The translations under genes and the position numbers were made by a program. Positions 1 to 5,913 of a stretch of 7,036 bases of DNA are shown here, in pieces. Source of the stretch: Candidatus Bathyarchaeota archaeon (GTDB lineage Archaea > Thermoproteota > Bathyarchaeia > RBG-16-48-13 > GCA-020355125); NCBI GenBank assembly GCA_026014905.1, contig JAOZHK010000045.1, positions 1 to 7,036 on the forward strand, written 5' to 3'. The notes beneath the pieces were generated by a model. The model searched no databases and was not told where the DNA came from. It saw only the letters and a list, made by a program, of their open reading frames with translations. Numbering within the stretch: position 1 is the stretch's first letter; each line of letters begins with the position of its first letter.

Positions 1-1
1 G

Positions 2-8
2 TTATAAG
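2..8 (+). promoter_or_regulatory. TATA-like box upstream of the UPF0280 gene
   Basis: The heptamer TTATAAG lies at the very start of the window, with its centre about 27 nt before the ATG at 32. That is the usual archaeal TATA-to-start-site distance, so transcription would begin at or next to the start codon (leaderless or nearly so). The window edge hides any BRE upstream, so this is suggestive only. A GGAG at 23-26 could instead serve as a Shine-Dalgarno if the transcript began further upstream. Confidence 0.4.
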
Positions 9-31
9 CTCTTCTTTATTGTGGAGATCTA

Positions 32-748
32 ATGGGAAAATCGTTTTTGAAAGTCCGTAAAGACATTAAAGAATCTATCGTTCGCTGCTATAGTGATAGA
101 CGTCAAGCGATAGATGCGGCATTCGCTGCGATCCAGTTTCATCGTCAGCAACTTGAAAGTTATATTTCCACACATCCGCAGGTTCTCCACGCCTTACACC
201 CTGTGAAACTAAATGGAGATGTACCTCGGGTTGTCGATAGCATGCACTATGTCACTGAACCCCTAGGTATCGGACCTATGGCTGCTGTCGCTGGAGTCCT
301 AGCGGATTTTGCTGTAGAATCGATGCTTGAAAACGATGTCACGGTTGCTGCGGTTGAAAATGGCGGTGAAATCTTCGTACACACAACACAGAAACCTTTC
401 AATATCGGGTTATATGCAGGAACTGCCCCAATTTCTTCACAGATGGGGTTCCAGATTTTACCTTCCGATTGTCCCATTGGAGTGGGAACAAGCTCCGGGA
501 CTGTAGGTCACGCGTTCAGTTTTGGGAAAGCGGATGCTGCAACAGTTTTTGCAGAGAACGCTGCGATAGCTGACGCTGCTGCAACTGCCGTCTGCAACAC
601 CGTGCGTGGACGAGATATTCAACAATCCGTGGAAACAGGCATCAACTTCGCGAAATCCCTTCCCATTATACGTGGAGCGGTCATTGTGCGAGGGGATTAT
701 ATCGGATCAACAGGGTTCATACCCAAACTTTTAAAAATCAGGGACTGA
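32..748 (+). CDS. UPF0280 family protein (ApbE-like superfamily)
   Basis: This 238-residue protein has the signature blocks of the UPF0280 family, which resembles the ApbE flavin-transferase superfamily. Visible blocks are ENGGEIF at residues 109-115, GLYAG at 126-130, and a long conserved stretch at 152-189 containing GTSSGTVGH, FGKADA and a final ADAAATAVCN. Length fits the family. There is no signal peptide or membrane segment, so it is probably cytosolic. The biochemical role of UPF0280 proteins is not established; flavin transfer should not be assumed from the distant ApbE likeness. The ATG at 32 is preceded by GGAG at 23-26 and by a TATA-like box about 27 nt upstream. Its stop codon overlaps the start of the HD-domain gene by one base (TGATG at 746-750), which implies one operon with translational coupling. 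Family assignment is firm; function is unknown. Confidence 0.88.
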   Translation: MGKSFLKVRKDIKESIVRCYSDRRQAIDAAFAAIQFHRQQLESYISTHPQVLHALHPVKLNGDVPRVVDSMHYVTEPLGIGPMAAVAGVLADFAVESMLENDVTVAAVENGGEIFVHTTQKPFNIGLYAGTAPISSQMGFQILPSDCPIGVGTSSGTVGHAFSFGKADAATVFAENAAIADAAATAVCNTVRGRDIQQSVETGINFAKSLPIIRGAVIVRGDYIGSTGFIPKLLKIRD

Positions 749-1782
749 TGATACCCCACCTAGAAGTAGATGCTTCTATGAAAGCCAAGCCTGATCATCG
801 AACTATACTTCAGGACCTAGCTCAACTGGTTCAAGCTACGTTTTTGTTGTGGCATGAACGTTGGGTCGGGTTCTCCTGGCGCAATTACTACTTCAATCAC
901 ACTCAACGCGTCCAAGCTTTAAGTCACACACTTGGAGTGAAGGAAGATGCAAATCTGACAGCTTTAGACTTCGCCGCGATCCTTCATGATATCACTAAAC
1001 GTTATGATGGAGAGATCATACTCGACCCGAAAGGTCAACGTGCATTAGACGCCAACGGCTTTTGGCATAACGAACTTTTACTGCCTCAGAAAGAGAATAT
1101 TGTTACCTCGCTGTATCGTCAATATGATCTCTTTCAGACCCTCCATAACCACTCGGGCGCCATTGTCGCCAAACACCTCCTAGAAACTTATGGCTTTAAT
1201 CAGGCGTTCTGTCACTTCATCAGCACCATTATCGAAAGTCATCTGAAACCCGATCATGACAGCGATCACGATGAACAGTATCTTGAAAAACAGATTTTAT
1301 ATGAAGCCGACACTTTAGATTCGAATATCGGACTCACGGCTTTTTACCGTAATATCCAAATCCGAACCCATTATGCAATAAAAAAGAGCGGACATGCAGA
1401 CTTATCAGAGTACATTCCAACTATTGCCTCTTGGATCAGCCGTAAGCGAAGTTTCATGGAGAAAATTGTTACAGCAACTGGAGTTACGATTGCCGAAACT
1501 CGGTTACAACGGATGAATTTCTTTTACTCACAGATCCTCGATGATTATCATAATCATTTTAAACCGAGTCGACGGTTTGGACTATTAGGTATCATGCAAT
1601 ACTTCATGGATCATAACTCTGACCCCAATCTGACCGCTGAATTATCATATCTCCAAACTCACTGGCTTCCCAGCCGCTATAAACAGATACAGCAACTACA
1701 GGACAAGTCTAGTGAACACCTATTCTACAACGCATCACGCTTCTGTCATCTGCTCCAACAGGAAATCACTGGACAATTATAA
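748..1782 (+). CDS. HD-domain protein, probable metal-dependent phosphohydrolase
   Basis: The 344-residue product has an N-terminal HD domain (about residues 45-195) with a full set of likely metal ligands: H51 in NHTQRV, the H80-D81 doublet in ILHDITK, H135 in HNHSGA, H165 in IESHLKP and D188 in EADTLD. This H...HD...H...H...D pattern is typical of HD-superfamily enzymes that bind two metals and hydrolyse phosphomonoesters, phosphodiesters or nucleotides; the substrate cannot be told from sequence. The C-terminal part (about 200-344) is helical-looking and rich in aromatic and His residues; I do not recognise it. No membrane segment or signal peptide is seen. The ATG at 748 shares a base with the UPF0280 stop, so translation is probably coupled. 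An in-frame ATG at 778 (residue 11) is an alternative start. The gene ends 43 bases from the convergent rtcB. Confidence 0.8.
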   Translation: MIPHLEVDASMKAKPDHRTILQDLAQLVQATFLLWHERWVGFSWRNYYFNHTQRVQALSHTLGVKEDANLTALDFAAILHDITKRYDGEIILDPKGQRALDANGFWHNELLLPQKENIVTSLYRQYDLFQTLHNHSGAIVAKHLLETYGFNQAFCHFISTIIESHLKPDHDSDHDEQYLEKQILYEADTLDSNIGLTAFYRNIQIRTHYAIKKSGHADLSEYIPTIASWISRKRSFMEKIVTATGVTIAETRLQRMNFFYSQILDDYHNHFKPSRRFGLLGIMQYFMDHNSDPNLTAELSYLQTHWLPSRYKQIQQLQDKSSEHLFYNASRFCHLLQQEITGQL

Positions 1783-1798
1783 ATCAAATATACTCATC

Positions 1799-1816
1799 AA
1801 AAAGGGGAACTTCTTT
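1799..1816. terminator. Weak bidirectional terminator between convergent genes
   Basis: The 43-base gap between the stops of the HD gene and rtcB holds a short imperfect inverted repeat, AAAG at 1801-1804 against CTTT at 1813-1816, extended by two G-T wobbles around a GAAC loop. On the minus strand it reads CCCC followed by five T's (1807-1799), and on the plus strand a CTTT is followed by ATTG. Archaeal RNA polymerase stops at T tracts without needing a strong hairpin, so this could end both transcripts. The stem is weak and the call rests mainly on position and the T run. Confidence 0.35.
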
Positions 1817-1825
1817 ATTGATACA

Positions 1826-3298
1826 TTATCCTTTTGTTACACCACGAGGCGCTAGCCGTGTCACGAGAGTCGCGATTCCGAGATCATGACTTGTTTTCGC
1901 CACAACATCAATATTTTTATACGCCCCATCAGCTTCTTCAGCCAATACTCGCATACTTGCTGCGCGAACGAGGATCCCTCGTTGTTTCAGATTCCGAGCT
2001 ACATCTTTCCCCCAAAATTGACGTTTAGCCGCTGACCGACTCATAGTACGTCCTGCACCATGAGCCGTGGAGCCAAACGTTAAGTCCATAGCATTATGCC
2101 CGCCTGCTAACAGATAGGACGCCGTACCCATGCTGCCAGGAATGATTACTGGCTGTCCCAACTTTTTATAATTCGATGGAATTTCCGCATGATCAGGCGG
2201 GAAGGCTCGAGTTGCACCTTTACGATGCACATACACAGCTTTTCGACTTCCATTAATCGTATGTTCTTCTCGTTTCGCAATGTTGTGAGCAACATCATAA
2301 ATCACCGCCAAATCGAGATTTTCCGCCGAAGTCTTAAAGACCTGAGCAAACGCTTGCCGAGTCCAATGAGTGATCAATTGGCGATTGGTCCATGCATAAT
2401 TCGCGGCACAAGCCATTGCCGCATGATAATCAGAAGCCTCACGAGAATTCGCCGGAGCACATGCGAGTTCCCGATCAGGCAATACGATATTATATTTACG
2501 TGCTGCATGCTCCATAATACGAAGATAGTCTGAACAGATTTGATGCCCAAAACCACGGCTTCCAGTATGAATCATCACTGTCACTTGATCTTTCTCGGTT
2601 AATCCAACTATCTTTGCTGCACGTGCATCGTAGATTTCATCAACGACTTGGACTTCAAGGAAATGGTTTCCTGATCCAAGGGAACCGACTTGAGGCTGTC
2701 CCCGTCGGATTGCCCGTTGAGAGATCTTTGATGGGTCCGCGACGGTTAGACACCCATTAGCTTCACAGTGTTCAGCGTCTTCAGCCCATCCATAATCATT
2801 GGTAAGCGCCCAAGCAACACCTTCCTGAGCAATATGTGTTACTTCAGTTTCTGAGAGTCGTAGACGTCCGCGGCTTCCTAATCCTGAAGGAATAAGTCGG
2901 AACAATTGTTCTAAAATTTGGGGTAGTTTAGATTCAACATCGCGCCACAATAAATTTGTCCTCAACAGTCTGACACCGCAATTGATGTCATAACCAACTC
3001 CCCCTGGCGATATTACTCCCGTTTCGCTATCAAAAGCTGCGACACCGCCAATCGGAAAACCATAGCCTTCATGGCCATCGGGCAATGTGAGAGCATATTT
3101 TTGAATACCTGGAAGCGCAGCAACATTCGTACACTGAACAAGAGTACGGTCTTGAGACATTTTTGTAATTAATGACTGAGGGGCATACACCCGGCCTGGA
3201 ACACGCATTGAGGGCTTAAAGTCTTTAGGGATTTCCCAGATTAATGGTTCAACCTGGTGTAATGGAACTGACACACTTCTTGGTCTTCTTCGACTCAT
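1826..3298 (-). CDS. rtcB: RtcB, RNA-splicing ligase (tRNA ligase)
   Basis: RtcB joins 2',3'-cyclic phosphate and 5'-OH RNA ends using GTP and Mn2+; in archaea it ligates tRNA exons after splicing-endonuclease cleavage. The 490-residue product is full length and shows the family blocks in order: MPDGH-like LPDGHEGYGFPIGG (72-85), SPGGVGYDINCGVR (97-110), GSGNHFLE (208-215), IHTGSRGFGH (243-252), YDVAHNIAKRE (334-344), HRKGATRAFPP (358-368), PGSMGTASY (387-395) and STAHGAGR (410-417). Metal ligands are D104, C107, H212, H244 and H338; H413 is the expected guanylylated histidine. No intein interrupts it. The ATG at 3298 has GAGG seven bases upstream (minus strand 3309-3306), supporting this start. 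It lies 98 bases downstream of alaX on the same strand and may share its transcript, although a hairpin and a TATA-like element lie between them. Archease, a common RtcB partner, is not in the window. Confidence 0.97.
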   Translation of the reverse strand: MSRRRPRSVSVPLHQVEPLIWEIPKDFKPSMRVPGRVYAPQSLITKMSQDRTLVQCTNVAALPGIQKYALTLPDGHEGYGFPIGGVAAFDSETGVISPGGVGYDINCGVRLLRTNLLWRDVESKLPQILEQLFRLIPSGLGSRGRLRLSETEVTHIAQEGVAWALTNDYGWAEDAEHCEANGCLTVADPSKISQRAIRRGQPQVGSLGSGNHFLEVQVVDEIYDARAAKIVGLTEKDQVTVMIHTGSRGFGHQICSDYLRIMEHAARKYNIVLPDRELACAPANSREASDYHAAMACAANYAWTNRQLITHWTRQAFAQVFKTSAENLDLAVIYDVAHNIAKREEHTINGSRKAVYVHRKGATRAFPPDHAEIPSNYKKLGQPVIIPGSMGTASYLLAGGHNAMDLTFGSTAHGAGRTMSRSAAKRQFWGKDVARNLKQRGILVRAASMRVLAEEADGAYKNIDVVAKTSHDLGIATLVTRLAPRGVTKG

Positions 3299-3332
3299 GG
3301 CTAATCCTCTATAACTCGATATTGATTAAGAA

Positions 3333-3360
3333 TGATTGTGGGGCAGGCTCGCCCCATCAT
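3333..3360 (-). repeat. GC-rich hairpin in the alaX-rtcB spacer
   Basis: Read on the minus strand, GGGGC (3355-3351) pairs with GCCCC (3344-3340) around the six-base loop GAGCCT. An outer ATGAT (3360-3356) pairs with ATCAT (3337-3333), leaving three unpaired bases (ACA) on one side only. It lies between the alaX stop and the rtcB start and is followed by ordinary mixed sequence rather than a T run, so a classic intrinsic terminator is unlikely. It could be an mRNA stability or attenuation element, a leader structure of rtcB, or a protein-binding palindrome. A TATA-like ACATATACAATT (minus 3380-3369) would place an rtcB start site near 3349, inside the loop, which would break the stem in that shorter transcript. 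Confidence 0.5.
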
Positions 3361-3368
3361 AATAGGAC

Positions 3369-3380
3369 AATTGTATATGT
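3369..3380 (-). promoter_or_regulatory. Possible internal TATA-like element for rtcB
   Basis: The minus strand reads ACATATACAATT here, the best A/T-rich TATA candidate between alaX and rtcB. A start about 26 nt downstream would give a leader of roughly 50 nt that carries the GAGG ribosome-binding site of rtcB. This would allow rtcB to be transcribed apart from alaX. A weaker alternative, CTTAATCAATATC (minus 3330-3318), lies about 26 nt before the ATG but would leave almost no leader and so would not use the GAGG. Neither can be preferred without start-site mapping. Confidence 0.3.
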
Positions 3381-3396
3381 AGAGTAATTAAAAGTT

Positions 3397-4179
3397 TTAT
3401 TTTATCTTCTGGTCGCCCCTGTGCACATCATAATAAACACGATAAGCGAGATCCCGTTGCTCAATCTTAGAAACTGCAACGCGTTCGATCTCATGGATGT
3501 CCCGAAGATGCGTTCCAGCACACGGGATTGTAGTGCAACCTTGAATTGTTACAATACGATACGTCTCAAGATCCGGAAGGCGATAAATATTGGGCGCATC
3601 AGGTGCTCGACGAAATAATTCTTGTGCACTGACGGTTTCAATAATTACAGGTCGACCTTGGCGAATCCACTCATTCGCCATCTGAACGGCTTGTTCGAGC
3701 TGTCCACCCGAGGGGGCATTTCCTTTATAACCTACATAGCATTCGTCGCCCAGCCAAGAATCTGTAGTAATAACTGCGGTCCCTGTGATATATGTTAGGC
3801 AGTGATCCAAGAGGTGGCCAGCGGTATGTCGCTTCATAAATTGATACCGTCTCGACCAATCAATTTCTCCAATTATGGAACCATTATCCATTGTTCCCTG
3901 TAGAATTTTACCATAGTGAATGATAATGCCTTTCCCAAACATCGCTTTTCGAATATCAATTGTGCAGGCAGGTGACCGTAAGATTCCTTGATCCGAGGGT
4001 TGCCCACCTCCTTTTGGATGAAAAATAGTTTGGTCAAGGATGAGATAGATTCGCCGTTTTTTTTCTTGGGCTACTTTAAGTACCTGTGATTCACATTTTC
4101 GCTGATATGAATTGAAGAGATACAACAATTCAGTAGGATTCATTCCTGCAGTTAGATCACTTAATCTCACAGTTGTCAC
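3397..4179 (-). CDS. alaX: AlaX, free-standing alanyl-tRNA editing protein
   Basis: AlaX proteins hydrolyse Ser- or Gly-mischarged tRNA-Ala in trans, backing up the editing domain of alanyl-tRNA synthetase. The 260-residue product has the N-terminal beta-barrel-type domain with FHPKGGGQPSDQG (53-65), whose GGGQ (57-60) is typical of the AlaX-M/AlaRS-like group. The zinc-binding editing core follows: H118 and H122 in HTAGHLLDH, and C220 and H224 in CAGTHLRD. All four expected zinc ligands are present. The GTG start at 4179 lies about 26 nt from a shared TATA-like element, fitting a leaderless message. An in-frame ATG at 4143 (residue 13, MNPTELLYL) matches the usual AlaX N-terminus better and has CAGGA directly before it, so the true product may be 248 residues. 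It is divergent from the deoxyhypusine synthase gene and upstream of rtcB on the same strand. The T-rich CTTTTAATT just past its stop could end some transcripts. Confidence 0.93.
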   Translation of the reverse strand: MTTVRLSDLTAGMNPTELLYLFNSYQRKCESQVLKVAQEKKRRIYLILDQTIFHPKGGGQPSDQGILRSPACTIDIRKAMFGKGIIIHYGKILQGTMDNGSIIGEIDWSRRYQFMKRHTAGHLLDHCLTYITGTAVITTDSWLGDECYVGYKGNAPSGGQLEQAVQMANEWIRQGRPVIIETVSAQELFRRAPDAPNIYRLPDLETYRIVTIQGCTTIPCAGTHLRDIHEIERVAVSKIEQRDLAYRVYYDVHRGDQKIK

Positions 4180-4198
4180 GCTGTATCGTAACGAATTT

Positions 4199-4210
4199 CC
4201 TTTAATAAGG
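4199..4210. promoter_or_regulatory. Shared symmetric TATA-like element for alaX and the deoxyhypusine synthase gene
   Basis: CCTTTAATAAGG is palindromic in its outer four bases on each side (CCTT/AAGG) around an A/T core. Read either way it gives a TATA-like box: TTTAATAAG on the plus strand and CTTATTAAA on the minus strand. Its centre (4204.5) is 26.5 nt from the TTG at 4231 and 25.5 nt from the GTG at 4179, the normal archaeal TATA-to-start distance in both directions. The whole divergent gap is only 51 bases and holds no better candidate. I infer one TBP site serving both genes. Confidence 0.5.
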
Positions 4211-4230
4211 ACAGATGAGTATTAAACTTC

Positions 4231-5199
4231 TTGTTCACATCCATGGAGTCGAGATTGGTGCATAACGTTCACCAGATGAATATTCGTTCCTCAATGACTG
4301 TGGGTCAACTCGTTCAAGAGATGAAACAAGCAGGAGTTCTAGGTGCCGGTCGGATCGCCCGAGCCGTCGCAGTCATGCTTGAAATGGCGCAGGATCCTTC
4401 GTACACGGTATTCTTTACCATGGCAGGACCCATGGTTCCCGGTGGCTTACGCGATATCATTCGACTCCTCATAGAACAACAGATTATTGATGTTATTATT
4501 TCGAGTGGAGCGAATGTCGTTCACGACATCATAGAAGCCCTAGGTTATCCTGGACGACATGCTGTACAATCCTGTGATGACTATTCCTTACGGGTTCAAG
4601 GGATTGGTCGAGCCGGCGACATTTTGTTTGAGCAAGAAGGTTTCGAGGCATTAGAGCGCATGATGCGTCGAGTCCTCGCGTCTATATCTGACTCTGGCAT
4701 TACGCGTATCAGTCCGAGTCACTTATTCTCCAAACTTGGGGAATCCTTGACAGATGACACCTCTTTCCTCCATGCTGCAACGCGAAATAATGTTCCCGTC
4801 TTTGTACCGGGAATCCTTGATTCCATGATTGGGCTCCATCTTTGGATGCATGATCAAACGACTCCTCTCGAACTTGATCCGATTTCAGATCTACATCGGC
4901 TATCTGATATTGTGTATGACGCAGAGAAAGTTGGAGCCATAATTCTAGGAGGCGGGGTACCGAAACATCATGTGTTAGGCGTAAATATTCTCCGGGATGG
5001 TGTTGATGCAGCGATACAAGTGACGATGGATCGTCCAGAGACTGGGAGTTTCAGCGGTGCGCCACTTTCAGAAGCTATCTCTTGGAAAAAAATCCAGACA
5101 ACCAATAATGTTGCTGATGTAATCGGTGACGCGACTATCCTGTTTCCCATTATCGTCGCAGCAGTCATCGAGCAGTTACACACCAAGATAGACGAATGA
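4231..5199 (+). CDS. dys: Deoxyhypusine synthase (aIF5A-modifying enzyme)
   Basis: The enzyme uses NAD and spermidine to turn a lysine of aIF5A into deoxyhypusine, needed for efficient elongation. The 322-residue product matches archaeal family members in length and order: TVGQLVQEM (23-31), MAGPMVPGGLRDII (64-77), SSGANVVHD (91-99), FVPGILDSMIG (191-201), GGGVPKHH (240-247) and SGAPLSEAISWKKI (275-288). The lysine aligned with the catalytic Lys329 of the human enzyme is K287, and H247, W285 and E281 of the active site are kept. The residue before the catalytic lysine is Lys (SWKK) where SWGK is usual, and the positions of human Asp243 and Asp316 are Leu202 and Phe274. The second difference may be normal in archaea. 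The first possible start is TTG at 4231, about 26 nt after a TATA-like element; ATG at 4243 (residue 5) is an equally good choice, and neither has a Shine-Dalgarno. Confidence 0.92.
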   Translation: MFTSMESRLVHNVHQMNIRSSMTVGQLVQEMKQAGVLGAGRIARAVAVMLEMAQDPSYTVFFTMAGPMVPGGLRDIIRLLIEQQIIDVIISSGANVVHDIIEALGYPGRHAVQSCDDYSLRVQGIGRAGDILFEQEGFEALERMMRRVLASISDSGITRISPSHLFSKLGESLTDDTSFLHAATRNNVPVFVPGILDSMIGLHLWMHDQTTPLELDPISDLHRLSDIVYDAEKVGAIILGGGVPKHHVLGVNILRDGVDAAIQVTMDRPETGSFSGAPLSEAISWKKIQTTNNVADVIGDATILFPIIVAAVIEQLHTKIDE

Positions 5200-5201
5200 T
5201 T

Positions 5202-5208
5202 GATAAAT
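5202..5208 (+). promoter_or_regulatory. TATA-like box for the C/D sRNA
   Basis: GATAAAT begins three bases after the deoxyhypusine synthase stop. Its centre is about 26 nt before 5231, which coincides with the terminal stem of the predicted C/D box RNA. The spacing supports an independent transcript rather than only a 3' UTR fragment of the gene upstream, but one A/T-rich heptamer is modest evidence. Confidence 0.45.
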
Positions 5209-5228
5209 CCCAGGCTTCATACATCAAG

Positions 5229-5289
5229 GTGGCTGATGAAGAATGGAAGAGTTCGGATCAATGAAGATCTCTATGAGTTCTGAAGCCAA
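5229..5289 (+). ncRNA. Box C/D guide sRNA
   Basis: Archaeal C/D sRNAs bind L7Ae, Nop5 and fibrillarin and direct 2'-O-methylation of rRNA or tRNA. All parts occur here in the right order and spacing: box C UGAUGA (5234-5239, preceded by C rather than A/G), a 14-nt guide (5240-5253), box D' CGGA (5254-5257, one change from CUGA), a 3-nt spacer, box C' AUGAAGA (5261-5267, one change from RUGAUGA), a 12-nt guide (5268-5279) and perfect box D CUGA (5280-5283). A terminal stem UGGC (5230-5233) with GCCA (5285-5288) closes it. By the N+5 rule the D guide would methylate the C in a target reading AACUCAUAGAGA, and the D' guide the C in AACUCUUCCAUU. I cannot assign these targets from memory. It fills the 115-base gap between the convergent synthase and nob1 genes and has a TATA-like box 26 nt upstream. 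No reading frame competes for this space. Confidence 0.78.
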
Positions 5290-5314
5290 CATACACGCTT
5301 TGACCAAGGTAAGA

Positions 5315-5860
5315 TCACAGCGCTTTTCTCGATGCGCCTTCTTTCTTCAAAGGTTTTTTCTTTAACCGTGTCCCGCAATAATCACAAAGTGGCGTTGTCG
5401 TACTAGCGGGGTATTTACGGTAGCATCCAGGACAATAGTTGATCCACTGAAACTGATAGCGAATTCCCAAAGTTGATAATGATGTATAAGTTATTTTCAG
5501 CTGGTTCGCCACGTTTTGTATCGAATAGTCGTCACTAACGATGACGACTGAATGTCCCTGTTCTTGTAATTCCAGTGCGACAGCTAAGAGCTCGACGTCG
5601 ACATCAGACAATCGTCCTGCATCTCCCGTTTGTTGAATAGTTTCAATAATCTGTTCCATGACTTGCGGAGATGCAGTCCGAAACTCGAGTTTGTTTGTTT
5701 CTCGAGCTAGTTGTAACCGGAGTCGAATCACGGCGTTCGATATTAACTCCGCTTCAACGGCAGGAGTCGTTACTTGGTGAGCATGAATGACCGAAGGATC
5801 ATATCCCATAATGAAGGCTGAGGTATCTAAGACGAAGTATTTCTGTTCCGCCTGATTCAC
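5315..5860 (-). CDS. nob1: NOB1-type endonuclease (PIN domain plus zinc ribbon)
   Basis: NOB1 cuts pre-16S rRNA at the 3' end of the mature RNA during small-subunit assembly. The 181-residue product has a PIN domain (about 8-130) with acidic metal ligands D12 in VLDTSAF, E36 in PAVEAEL, D88 in GRLSDVDVELLA, and D110/D111 in VSDDYSIQN. A zinc ribbon follows with C143 and C146 (CPGC) and C159 and C162 (CDYCG), then a Lys-rich tail (166-181) suited to RNA contact. Order, spacing and length match archaeal NOB1. The start is GTG at 5860 (MNQAEQKYFVLDTSAF); no Shine-Dalgarno precedes it, and a TATA-like TTATGAAAG lies about 30 nt upstream. It is 53 bases downstream of the oxidoreductase gene on the same strand, so read-through is possible, and convergent with the C/D sRNA. 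Confidence 0.93.
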   Translation of the reverse strand: MNQAEQKYFVLDTSAFIMGYDPSVIHAHQVTTPAVEAELISNAVIRLRLQLARETNKLEFRTASPQVMEQIIETIQQTGDAGRLSDVDVELLAVALELQEQGHSVVIVSDDYSIQNVANQLKITYTSLSTLGIRYQFQWINYCPGCYRKYPASTTTPLCDYCGTRLKKKPLKKEGASRKAL

Positions 5861-5885
5861 AATAATGCGCCCTGAGCCCTAACCC

Positions 5886-5894
5886 CTTTCATAA
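5886..5894 (-). promoter_or_regulatory. Weak TATA-like element before nob1
   Basis: The minus strand reads TTATGAAAG here, with its centre about 30 nt upstream of the GTG start of nob1. A transcript from it would have a leader of only a few bases, in line with the lack of a Shine-Dalgarno. The match to a TATA box is poor and nob1 could instead be read through from the oxidoreductase gene. Confidence 0.25.
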
Positions 5895-5913
5895 CACGTA
5901 GCTTGGAGTCAGT

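Noticed and set aside
745..795. Second possible C/D sRNA: TGATGA at 746-751, ATGAAAG at 778-784 and CTGA near 790
   Set aside because: The TGATGA is simply the overlapping stop and start codons of two genes. There is no terminal stem, no convincing D' box and the spacing is wrong.
2189..2533. Open frame of 114 codons on the plus strand inside rtcB
   Set aside because: It lies wholly antisense to the strongly conserved rtcB coding sequence and shows no recognisable motif; it is a shadow frame.
1826..3298. Intein in rtcB
   Set aside because: Inteins occur in some RtcB proteins, but at 490 residues with all motifs at normal spacing there is no room for one here.
3333..3360. H/ACA guide RNA or intrinsic terminator at the GGGGC/GCCCC hairpin
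   Set aside because: An ACA does follow the inner stem, but the hairpin is far too short for an H/ACA unit and has no pseudouridylation pocket. No T tract follows the stem, so it is not a classic terminator.
5200..5314. Very short reading frame beginning at the GTG near 5229
   Set aside because: It encodes only about 11 residues, and the same bases are explained much better by the C/D box RNA.
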